From: Actinomycetes bacterium
Lineage (GTDB): Bacteria; Actinomycetota; Actinomycetes; Actinomycetales; Cellulomonadaceae
Assembly: GCA_023389545.1 (NCBI GenBank)
Contig: JAEWEI010000280.1
Span: 1 to 6,261, forward strand
DNA: 6,261 nt
Direction: 5' to 3'
How positions within the stretch are numbered: the stretch's first letter is position 1; the number at the start of each line of letters is the position of its first letter. The position numbers and the translations under genes are program-made. The notes beneath the pieces were generated by a model that was given only the letters and a program-made list of their open reading frames with translations, was not told the DNA's origin and made no database searches. Of the stretch, positions 1 to 6,261 are shown in pieces.

Positions 1-1106
<1,106 letters not shown>

Positions 1107-1141
1107 GCCACCCTCGGGATGCTGCGCGGTTGATCGGCTCC

Positions 1142-1154
1142 TAGGGTCGGGGGA
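1142..1154 (+). promoter_or_regulatory. Putative leaderless promoter for the YihY/BrkB gene (-10 TAGGGT)
   Basis: The hexamer TAGGGT at 1142-1147 matches the actinobacterial -10 pattern TANNNT. Six bases separate it from the ATG at 1154, so the A of the start codon would be the first transcribed base. This geometry is typical of leaderless mRNAs, which are abundant in Actinobacteria. The G-run 1149-1153 abuts the ATG and is too close to be a normal ribosome binding site, which supports the leaderless reading. A convincing -35 is not visible at the expected spacing (around 1119-1124); TTGATC at 1130-1135 is too near to serve. Confidence 0.5.
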
Positions 1155-2164
1155 TGATCGCGCCGTCTGACCCCCACACGCCGATCGGCGCAGGTCAGGC
1201 GCATGTCAAGGCATCCGCCACGGAGCGGTCGAATGCCGCGGCGGAGGGCTCCGCCGGAGGACTGCGAGGGCGGGTCGCCGCCGTGACAGCCTGGGTGCGG
1301 CGGGTGATCGCGTGGTGGGGCCGGACCCGGGCGGGTCGCGCCAACGCGCGTTTCAGCGCTGCCGGCGGCGGCGTGCTGACCGGCGGGATCGCCTACGCCA
1401 CGCTGTTCTCCGTCTTTGCCGGGCTGACCATCGGCTACACCGTGTTCATGGCGGTGCTCGGCCGCAACGCCGCGCTGCGTGAGGACGTGCTCGACGCGGT
1501 GGCGGCGAACCTGCCGGGACTGGTCGACACCGGGTCGGGCTCCGGGCTGCTCGAACCGGACAGCCTGGAGCTCAGCGCGGGGCTGAATGTGACGGGCATC
1601 ATCGCGGTCATCGTGCTGCTGGTGAGCGCGACGTCGGCGCTGTCCTCGCTGCGCACCGCCGTGCGGGCCATGTTCGACGCCGTGAAGATGCCGGAGAACG
1701 CGCTGCTCGGGAAGGTCCGGGACCTGGCCGGGTTCGTCGGGCTCGCCCTGGCGGTGCTGCTCTCGGCGGTGCTCAGCGTGGCCGCGTCCTCCCTCGCCGA
1801 CAGGGTGCTGCGGCTCTTCGGCGTGACCGAGGGCGCCGGCGCCGTGGTGCAGGTGCTGGTCGTGGCGGTGGCGTTCGCTGTGGACGTTGGCACGTTCATG
1901 CTGATCGTCCGGGTGCTCGCGGGGCAGCGGCCTCCGTTCCGGGACCTGCTGGGCGGCGCGCTGATCGCCGCGGTGGGGCTGGGCGCGATGCGGCTCGCTG
2001 GGACGTCGCTGGTGGCGAGCAGCGCGGACCGGAACGCGTTGTTGGCGTCGTTCGCGGCAGTGGTGACGCTGCTGGTGTGGGTCAACCTGATGTCGCGCAT
2101 CGTGCTGCTGGCGGCCGCGTGGACGGCCGACCCGCCGGAGCAGGCCACTGAGCCTGACCCGTGA
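1154..2164 (+). CDS. YihY/BrkB family integral membrane protein
   Basis: A 336-residue polytopic membrane protein of the YihY/virulence factor BrkB family (formerly and wrongly labelled ribonuclease BN). Family function is unsettled; a transport or envelope role is usually assumed. Residues 1-70 are a basic, hydrophilic cytoplasmic N-terminus. About six hydrophobic segments follow, near 73-103, 145-168, 191-213, 229-254, 264-283 and 296-322. Family-like text includes FSAAGGGVLTGGIAYATLFS in the first segment, where a conserved small-residue-rich helix entry is normal, and the loop after segment 2 (LRTAVRAMFD). A short acidic tail (DPPEQATEPDP) ends the protein at TGA 2162-2164. The ATG at 1154 is chosen because a -10 box lies at leaderless distance and no better in-frame ATG with a ribosome site precedes the first helix. 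It is convergent with the next gene, with 43 nt between the two stops and no strong terminator there. Confidence 0.85.
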   Translation: MIAPSDPHTPIGAGQAHVKASATERSNAAAEGSAGGLRGRVAAVTAWVRRVIAWWGRTRAGRANARFSAAGGGVLTGGIAYATLFSVFAGLTIGYTVFMAVLGRNAALREDVLDAVAANLPGLVDTGSGSGLLEPDSLELSAGLNVTGIIAVIVLLVSATSALSSLRTAVRAMFDAVKMPENALLGKVRDLAGFVGLALAVLLSAVLSVAASSLADRVLRLFGVTEGAGAVVQVLVVAVAFAVDVGTFMLIVRVLAGQRPPFRDLLGGALIAAVGLGAMRLAGTSLVASSADRNALLASFAAVVTLLVWVNLMSRIVLLAAAWTADPPEQATEPDP

Positions 2165-2207
2165 GCCGCATGGCTGTGGCCAGCGCGCGTCGCTCCTGCG
2201 GCGGCGC

Positions 2208-2861
2208 CTAGAGCTGCTTGCGCACGCCTGCCTCGTGCGAGACGTTGGCGAGCTCGTCTTCCACGGACCCCGTGAGCGCGTCGGCGCCCGCCCCGCGCCG
2301 CCCGACTGGAAGGAGGGTCCGGTGCTGCGCGTCCTCGAGCTCGAACGCGAGCGCGGCGTAGAGCGCGACGGCGGCGAGGACCAGGCCGGCGACGCCCGCC
2401 GCCGTCTTCCACTCCGACGCGTCGGTGAGCTCGGCGATCCCCGTGAGCGTGAAGCGCACGGACGTCAGCCCCATGACCCCCGCAGCGGCGAGCTTGGCCG
2501 TCGCCGCCGAGACGGGGACGAGCATCGAGACCGCTGAGGCGAGGAACAGGACTCCCAGCGCGGGGCTGCTGGCCCCGGGGGCGCCCGTCAACGTGATGAG
2601 GGCGGCCGCCCCCCACGTGCCCGCGAGGACGCCCATGCCCGTTCCCGCGACGGGGTCGCGCGCGAGAAACCCGTAGACGCTCGCCAGGAACTGCAGTGGA
2701 ACTGTCAGGGCCAGGACGCCGAGCGCGACGGCGCCACCCTGTTCCGGGGGGATCCAGCCGAGTTGGAGGGCTGAGAAGCCCGTTGTGGCCACGACGAGCG
2801 CGATGAAGCCCAGCGGCAGGGGCGTGCCGATCGGACGCACGACGATCCGCGCGACCTCCAT
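2208..2861 (-). CDS. Six-helix membrane protein resembling GPR1/FUN34/YaaH (SatP-like) transporters
   Basis: A 217-residue hydrophobic protein with about six membrane segments (near residues 14-33, 43-63, 74-91, 98-117, 122-141, 153-173) and a hydrophilic, charged C-terminal tail of about 45 residues. The N-terminal text GTPLPLGFIAL (12-22) resembles the N-P-x-P-L-G-L signature that opens GPR1/FUN34/YaaH proteins, which carry acetate, succinate or related small monocarboxylates; the six-helix topology also fits. Assignment rests on this motif and topology, so the substrate is unknown and a generic hypothetical membrane protein remains possible. The ATG at 2859-2861 is preferred because GGAGA lies 7 nt upstream (complement of 2869-2873). 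An upstream extension to 2981 would overlap the preceding gene and encode non-membrane text typical of a shadow frame. It is the last gene of an apparent three-gene operon, 38 nt after the 160-residue protein. Stop is TAG (2208-2210). Confidence 0.7.
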   Translation of the reverse strand: MEVARIVVRPIGTPLPLGFIALVVATTGFSALQLGWIPPEQGGAVALGVLALTVPLQFLASVYGFLARDPVAGTGMGVLAGTWGAAALITLTGAPGASSPALGVLFLASAVSMLVPVSAATAKLAAAGVMGLTSVRFTLTGIAELTDASEWKTAAGVAGLVLAAVALYAALAFELEDAQHRTLLPVGRRGAGADALTGSVEDELANVSHEAGVRKQL

Positions 2862-2868
2862 GTGCCGG

Positions 2869-2873
2869 TCTCC
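2869..2873 (-). promoter_or_regulatory. Ribosome binding site deciding the start of the membrane protein gene
   Basis: On the minus strand GGAGA lies 7 nt before the ATG at 2861. It selects this start over the longer open frame that begins at 2981 inside the upstream gene. Confidence 0.6.
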
Positions 2874-2899
2874 GCCGGGGCCGCCGATGTGGTGCGCGC

Positions 2900-3382
2900 T
2901 CAACTGACCAGCGCCTGCGTCGCGGACTCCTTGAGCTTGCCGTTCGCCCAGCGCGCTTGCCGCAGCGTCTCGGGGTGGCACCGCTCGGCCACCGCGAGCA
3001 GGTCTCGGTGCTTGATGCCCTGGGCGGCCTGGGCCAGGAGCTCCCAGTCCACGGAGACCCCGGAGGCCTTGAGGTAGACCTCGCGCAGGTCGCGCAGCAG
3101 CAGCAGCTCCGGCACGCTCCTGCTCCTCACCAGGTCGCTTCCCTTGTCGAGCAGGCGCCCGGCGAGCGTGGTCTCGCCCTTCGGCTCACGGTCGAGGTGC
3201 TCGCCGTAGTCGGCGGCGATGCGGGCGATCTCGCGCACGTGGTCCTGCGACCAGACGGCGAGGTCGCGGGCGACGTGGAGGATCTCGTGGTCGGCCTTGT
3301 GCCGGTCGGAGATCTGCAGCAGCTCATGCGCGAGGTCGTTCTCCGAGCGGTGGAGCTCTCGCAGGGCCAGGCCGATCCTCAT
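2900..3382 (-). CDS. Helical protein of unknown function, translationally coupled to the molybdopterin oxidoreductase
   Basis: A 160-residue soluble protein with no signal peptide or membrane segment; I do not recognise a named family. It reads as almost wholly alpha-helical. The N-terminal third is rich in His and acidic residues: H11, E14, H19, E20, H28, D31, H32, E33, H36, H48, E51. H28, H32 and H36 are spaced i, i+4, i+8 and would lie on one helix face. There are two E-x-x-H motifs, E33-x-x-H36 and E133-x-x-H136, reminiscent of but not spaced like ferritin-type di-iron sites. The C-terminal text SVDWELLAQAAQ and CHPETLRQARWANGKLKESA looks conserved rather than random. The ATG at 3380-3382 overlaps the TGA of the upstream oxidoreductase gene (ATGA), and a strong GGAGG lies 7 nt upstream (complement of 3390-3394). 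This fixes the start and argues for matched expression. A role as chaperone, maturation factor or electron-transfer partner of the Mo enzyme is inference from position only. Confidence 0.8.
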   Translation of the reverse strand: MRIGLALRELHRSENDLAHELLQISDRHKADHEILHVARDLAVWSQDHVREIARIAADYGEHLDREPKGETTLAGRLLDKGSDLVRSRSVPELLLLRDLREVYLKASGVSVDWELLAQAAQGIKHRDLLAVAERCHPETLRQARWANGKLKESATQALVS

Positions 3383-5832
3383 CTCACTTCCTCCCCCACG
3401 TGCTCGAGCACCGCCGACGACGGCCCCCCTGTGGTGGGGGGCACGCTCGCCCCGACGGGCGCCGAGGCGGTGGTCGTGGGCGCCGCGGAGACGGCTCCCT
3501 CGGCGTCGGCGACCTTGCGGATGGCGGCGGCGGCCGTCTTGAAGATCGGCTGCTTGGACGCCGGGTCCCACTCGGTGATCGTCAGCTCGTTGGCGGCGCG
3601 GCCAGGGCCGTCCGGCCCATGGGCGCCATGGTCCCAGTAGCCGTAGTGGAACGGCAGGAACAGCATGCCGGGGCGGATCCCGCTCACTCGCACGCGGGCC
3701 TCAACGCTCCCGCGTGGTGTGGAGACCTCCGCCAGATCGCCCTCGGCCAGGCCGAACAGGTCCGCGTCGTGCTCGGAGACCTCGACCCACACCTCGGGCG
3801 CCGCGCGCCGCAGCTGGGGCGCCCGGCCCGTCTTGGTGCGGGTGTGGAACTGGTAGAGCGTGCGGCCCGTGGTCAGCTGCAGGGGATGCTCCTCGCTCGG
3901 CAGCTCATGCGGCGGGAGGTACTCGGCCGCCTTGATCACGGCCTTGCCGAGCGGATTCATGGCTTTGTACTCGGTGGGGTCCATCGGGGCGCCGGTGACG
4001 AGGTCCCGCCCGTAGCTCTCGCATCGCTCGGGATCGGCCCAGAACGCGCCGTCGGCGTAGAGCCGTTCCGCGCCGTCGGGATGCTCGTCGTTGCACGGCC
4101 ACTGGACACCGCTGCCACCCCGCAGCTTGTCGTAGGTGAGGCCCGTGTAGTCGCACGGCCGCCCGCGGCTGCACTCCTTCCACGCCTCGAACGCCGACTC
4201 GGCGTCGTGCCACCGGACGAGCGGCTGCCCGTCCTTGTCCCGCAGGTCCATGCGGCGGGCGAAGTCGAGCAGGATGTCCAGGTCGGCGCGCGCCTCGCCG
4301 GGTGGGTCCACTGCCTTCTCGGACAGGTGGAGGGTGCGGTCGGCGTTCGTGAACGTCCCCGTCTTCTCACCCCACGTGGCGGCGGGCAGCACGACGTCGG
4401 CGAGTTGCGCCGTCTCCGTGAGGAACAGGTCCTGCACGACGAGGAACAGCCGCTCCTGCGACAGGATCGACCGGATCCGGTGCAACTCGGGCAGTGACAC
4501 GACCGGGTTCGTGGCGGTGACCCACAGCATGCGGATCGAGCCCTCCTCGGCGTACCGGATCATCTGCATGGCGTGCGTCGGCGGGCCGTAGTGCGGGATG
4601 TCCATCGGGTCGATGTTCCACACCCGGGCGAGGTCGGCGATGTGCGCCTTGTTCGACCAGTTGCGGAACCCCGGCAGGTCGCCATCGGCCCCGCACTCAC
4701 GCGTGTTCTCGGCCGAGGGTTGCCCGTTCATCTGGAGCAGGCCACAGCCCGGGCGTCCCAGCATGCCCCGGATGACGTGCAGGTTGTTGACCTGCACAGC
4801 CGCGGCCGTCGCCTGGTGGGACTGGTAGAAGCCCTGCAGGACAGTCGACAGCAGGCGCTGCGCGCCGCCCAGCACGCGCGCTGCCTCCCGGATCTTCGCC
4901 TCCGGCACGTCGCAGATGCGCGCGACCACCTCCGGCGGGTAGTCCTTGACCCGCTCCTCGAGCTCCGCGTACCCCACGGAGTGGGCCTCGATGTAGTCGT
5001 GGTCCACCCAGTCGTGCGCGATGACCTCGTGCAGCAGCCCGTTCATGAGCGCGACGTTGGTGCCCAGCCGAGGCGCCAGGTGGACTGTGGCCGCGCGTGC
5101 GACGGGCGTCATGCGCGGGTCGACGCAGATCAGCGCGGGCGGGTCCTCGCCGGCGAGACGGTCGAGGATCCGCATCCACAGCACCGACTGCGTCTCGGCC
5201 ATGTTGTGGCCGAAGAGCGCGATGACGTCAGCGTGGTCGATGTCGGTGTACGACCCGGGCTGGCCGTCGCAGCCGAAGGTCTCCTTGAGGGCAGCGGCAG
5301 CCGTGGCGGTGCACAGCCGGGTGTTGCCGTCCACGTGGTTGGTCCCGATGCCCCCGTGGGCCACGAGCCCGAGGGTGTAGTACTCCTCGAGGAAGAGCTG
5401 CCCGCTGGTGTAGAAGCCCACCGAGCTCGCGCCGCGCTCGGCGAGCAGCTCCTTCGTGCGCGTCACCACCCGGCTCATCGCGGTGTCCCAGTCGGTCTCC
5501 ACCAACTCGCCGCCCTCGCGGACCAGGGGCCGGGTCAGCCGGTCCGGCGAGGCGTTCGCCTGCCATCCGTATAGGTCCTTGACTCCGAGCCGGCCATGGT
5601 TGACCCGGTCGTCAGCCCGGCCCCGAACGCCCACGATCCGCTCGTCCTTGACGGCGATGTCCAGCGCGTCGCCATTCGAGTGCAGGATCGACGCGGTCTG
5701 GACCCAGCGGTCCACATCGTCCACGGTGAGCCCCTCGTCGAGGTGGGCGTCCACCCGCGTCGGCCAGCGCTGGCCCGGGCCGTACGGCGTCCGTGAGCCC
5801 CACGGCTCACGGATTCGATCGACAGTCGTCAT
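3379..5832 (-). CDS. Molybdopterin oxidoreductase (formate dehydrogenase/nitrate reductase superfamily) lacking the N-terminal [4Fe-4S] site
   Basis: An 817-residue bis-MGD enzyme of the DMSO reductase superfamily, closest in text to assimilatory nitrate reductase/formate dehydrogenase catalytic chains. No signal peptide or twin-arginine motif, so cytoplasmic. Features in order: N-terminal domain with LDIAVKDERIVGVRG (57-71) and GRLGVKDLYGW (80-90); NTRLCTATAAA with C174 at the usual Cys molybdenum-ligand position; the molybdopterin core with ALFGHNMAETQSVL (205-218), PGCGLLQMNGQ (361-371) and ENTRECGADGDLPGFRNW (375-392); WGEKTGTFTNADRT (487-500); and the C-terminal molydopterin-binding domain, about 650-765, including AANELTITEWDP. 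Oddly, positions where relatives carry C-x2-C-x3-C and a fourth Cys read S48, H51, D55 and G83, so the usual iron-sulfur cluster cannot form. Residues 780-817 are a Pro/Thr/Ala-rich tail. The ATG at 5832 is chosen because GGAGA lies 6 nt upstream; a GTG at 5889 would add 19 residues with no clear ribosome site. Substrate is unknown. It heads a probable three-gene operon. Confidence 0.92.
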   Translation of the reverse strand: MTTVDRIREPWGSRTPYGPGQRWPTRVDAHLDEGLTVDDVDRWVQTASILHSNGDALDIAVKDERIVGVRGRADDRVNHGRLGVKDLYGWQANASPDRLTRPLVREGGELVETDWDTAMSRVVTRTKELLAERGASSVGFYTSGQLFLEEYYTLGLVAHGGIGTNHVDGNTRLCTATAAAALKETFGCDGQPGSYTDIDHADVIALFGHNMAETQSVLWMRILDRLAGEDPPALICVDPRMTPVARAATVHLAPRLGTNVALMNGLLHEVIAHDWVDHDYIEAHSVGYAELEERVKDYPPEVVARICDVPEAKIREAARVLGGAQRLLSTVLQGFYQSHQATAAAVQVNNLHVIRGMLGRPGCGLLQMNGQPSAENTRECGADGDLPGFRNWSNKAHIADLARVWNIDPMDIPHYGPPTHAMQMIRYAEEGSIRMLWVTATNPVVSLPELHRIRSILSQERLFLVVQDLFLTETAQLADVVLPAATWGEKTGTFTNADRTLHLSEKAVDPPGEARADLDILLDFARRMDLRDKDGQPLVRWHDAESAFEAWKECSRGRPCDYTGLTYDKLRGGSGVQWPCNDEHPDGAERLYADGAFWADPERCESYGRDLVTGAPMDPTEYKAMNPLGKAVIKAAEYLPPHELPSEEHPLQLTTGRTLYQFHTRTKTGRAPQLRRAAPEVWVEVSEHDADLFGLAEGDLAEVSTPRGSVEARVRVSGIRPGMLFLPFHYGYWDHGAHGPDGPGRAANELTITEWDPASKQPIFKTAAAAIRKVADAEGAVSAAPTTTASAPVGASVPPTTGGPSSAVLEHVGEEVR
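3400..3442 (-). promoter_or_regulatory. Two dyad symmetries at the oxidoreductase/small-protein junction
   Basis: Within the last codons of the oxidoreductase gene lie a 7-bp perfect stem GCCCCCC/GGGGGGC (3423-3429 and 3436-3442, 6-nt loop) and a 12-bp perfect palindrome GTGCTCGAGCAC (3400-3411). The palindrome ends just before the strong Shine-Dalgarno of the next gene. They could form an mRNA structure that stabilises the upstream message or modulates translation of the 160-residue protein. No U-tract follows, and the next gene overlaps, so this is not a plain terminator. Chance is possible in GC-rich DNA. Confidence 0.3.
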
Positions 5833-5838
5833 CTGGAG

Positions 5839-5843
5839 TCTCC
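5839..5843 (-). promoter_or_regulatory. Ribosome binding site of the molybdopterin oxidoreductase gene
   Basis: GGAGA on the minus strand, 6 nt before the ATG at 5832. It favours this start over the upstream in-frame GTG at 5889. In the 69 bases between it and the terminator hairpin there is no TA dinucleotide, hence no canonical TANNNT -10 box; the promoter of the operon is not identified. Confidence 0.6.
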
Positions 5844-5912
5844 GTTCGTTCCATCCGACACGTTGCCCCAGGTGATGCGCTTCAGCCACTTCTGCAGGCG
5901 CCGGGGACGACG

Positions 5913-5948
5913 ACGAGAGCGCCGCCCCAGACGGGACGGCGCTCTCGT
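5913..5948 (-). terminator. Strong hairpin terminator downstream of the succinate dehydrogenase iron-sulfur gene
   Basis: Perfect 12-bp inverted repeat ACGAGAGCGCCG (5913-5924) and CGGCGCTCTCGT (5937-5948). After one mismatch the stem continues as CCC/GGG (5926-5928 with 5933-5935) around an AGAC loop. It starts 42 nt beyond the sdhB-like stop on the minus strand and precedes the oxidoreductase operon. There is no T-tract on either side, as often in Actinobacteria. It probably ends the sdh transcript; some read-through into the oxidoreductase operon cannot be excluded. Confidence 0.75.
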
Positions 5949-5990
5949 GGCGGACGCGGTGTGGCGCGAGTCAGGCTGCGCTTGCGGGGG

Positions 5991-6261
5991 TCAGAACGCG
6001 CGGGTGATCATCGCCCGCTTGACCTCCTGGATCGCCTTGGTGACCTCGATGCCGCGCGGGCACGCCTCGGTGCAGTTGAAGGTCGTGCGGCAGCGCCACA
6101 CACCCTCGCGGTCGTTCAGGATGTCGAGACGAACCTGCGATGCCTCGTCACGCGAGTCGAAGATGAAGCGGTGCGCGTTCACGATCGCCGCGGGGCCGAA
6201 GTACTGGCCGTCGGTCCAGAAGACGGGGCACGAAGTGGTGCAGGCTGCGCAGAGGATGCAC
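5991..6261 (-). CDS. sdhB: Succinate dehydrogenase/fumarate reductase iron-sulfur subunit, C-terminal part (5' truncated by window edge)
   Basis: The last 89 residues of the iron-sulfur subunit of complex II, which passes electrons from the flavoprotein SdhA to quinone at the cytoplasmic face of the membrane. The frame is open to the window edge; the start lies outside. The first visible motif is C1-I-L-C4-A-A-C7-T-T-S-C11-P, and further on W55-R-C57 then C63-T-E-A-C67-P. By analogy with characterised SdhB proteins, C1, C4, C7 and C67 bind the [4Fe-4S] cluster, and C11, C57 and C63 bind the [3Fe-4S] cluster near the quinone site. All expected cysteines in this half are present. The end (IEVTKAIQEVKRAMITRAF) is typical. 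Stop is TGA at 5991-5993, and a strong hairpin follows, consistent with sdhB as the last gene of an sdhCDAB-type operon. The fumarate reductase alternative (frdB) cannot be excluded from this fragment. Confidence 0.93.
   Translation of the reverse strand, partial: CILCAACTTSCPVFWTDGQYFGPAAIVNAHRFIFDSRDEASQVRLDILNDREGVWRCRTTFNCTEACPRGIEVTKAIQEVKRAMITRAF

Noticed and set aside
2165..2202. Possible terminator between the convergent genes (GCCGCA 2165-2170 with TGCGGC 2197-2202, inner GCTG/CAGC)
   Set aside because: Short, interrupted stem with a long loop and no T-tract; not distinguishable from chance in this composition.
1435..2616. 393-codon open frame on the minus strand across the YihY/BrkB gene
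   Set aside because: Low-complexity Arg/Ser/Thr/Ala-rich text typical of antisense frames in GC-rich DNA; it overlaps two genes with clear membrane-protein text.
2862..2981. 40-residue N-terminal extension of the YaaH-like membrane protein
   Set aside because: Would overlap the upstream gene and gives non-conserved text; the ATG at 2861 has a good ribosome site and begins right before the family-like motif.
2957..3640. 227-codon plus-strand open frame
   Set aside because: Lies opposite two supported minus-strand genes joined by an ATGA overlap; no family resemblance.
3400..4497. 365-codon plus-strand open frame opposite the oxidoreductase
   Set aside because: Arg/Gly/Val-rich shadow frame with no family resemblance; the minus strand has unmistakable molybdopterin enzyme motifs here.
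5309..5314. Selenocysteine at the molybdenum ligand position of the oxidoreductase
   Set aside because: The codon at position 174 is TGC (Cys), and no in-frame TGA lies in the gene, so this is a Cys-type enzyme.
4573..5574. 333-codon plus-strand open frame opposite the oxidoreductase
   Set aside because: Shadow frame rich in Val, Arg and His with no recognisable domain; opposite strand is clearly coding.
5844..5912. GGAAC on the minus strand upstream of the oxidoreductase as an ECF sigma -35 element
   Set aside because: The matching -10 would fall at or past the start codon, so it could not drive the full gene.

Overview
The window looks like chromosomal DNA of a high-GC actinobacterium (my inference). 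The GC content is very high with strong third-position GC bias. There are ATGA start/stop overlaps, a leaderless-type TANNNT promoter, and protein families typical of Actinobacteria. No mobile element, CRISPR array, tRNA or rRNA is visible. Both ends are cut inside genes.

Left part, + strand (1-2164): the C-terminal half of tryptophanyl-tRNA synthetase (trpS) overlaps by 4 nt the start of a 2'-5' RNA ligase family (2H phosphoesterase) protein. A hairpin lies across the stop codon of that gene. After it comes a YihY/BrkB-family inner-membrane protein, which seems to have its own leaderless promoter (-10 box TAGGGT placed so that transcription would begin at the ATG).

Middle, - strand (2208-5832, read right to left): an apparent three-gene operon. 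The first gene encodes a large molybdopterin oxidoreductase of the formate dehydrogenase/assimilatory nitrate reductase superfamily. It keeps the Cys ligand to molybdenum but has lost all four cysteines of the usual N-terminal [4Fe-4S] site. Its stop codon overlaps the start of a 160-residue helical protein of unknown function that is rich in His and Glu. 38 nt further on is a six-helix membrane protein resembling the GPR1/FUN34/YaaH (SatP-like) family. The likely scheme is a cytoplasmic Mo enzyme, a small soluble partner and a membrane transporter for a small substrate or product. This scheme is inferred from gene order only.

Right end, - strand (5991-6261): the C-terminal part of the succinate dehydrogenase/fumarate reductase iron-sulfur subunit. 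It is followed by a perfect 12-bp-stem hairpin terminator that separates it from the oxidoreductase operon.

The most interesting item is the cluster-less molybdopterin oxidoreductase operon with its uncharacterised small partner. Conserved families of this kind probably occur across Actinobacteria, so I regard it as under-described rather than certainly new.
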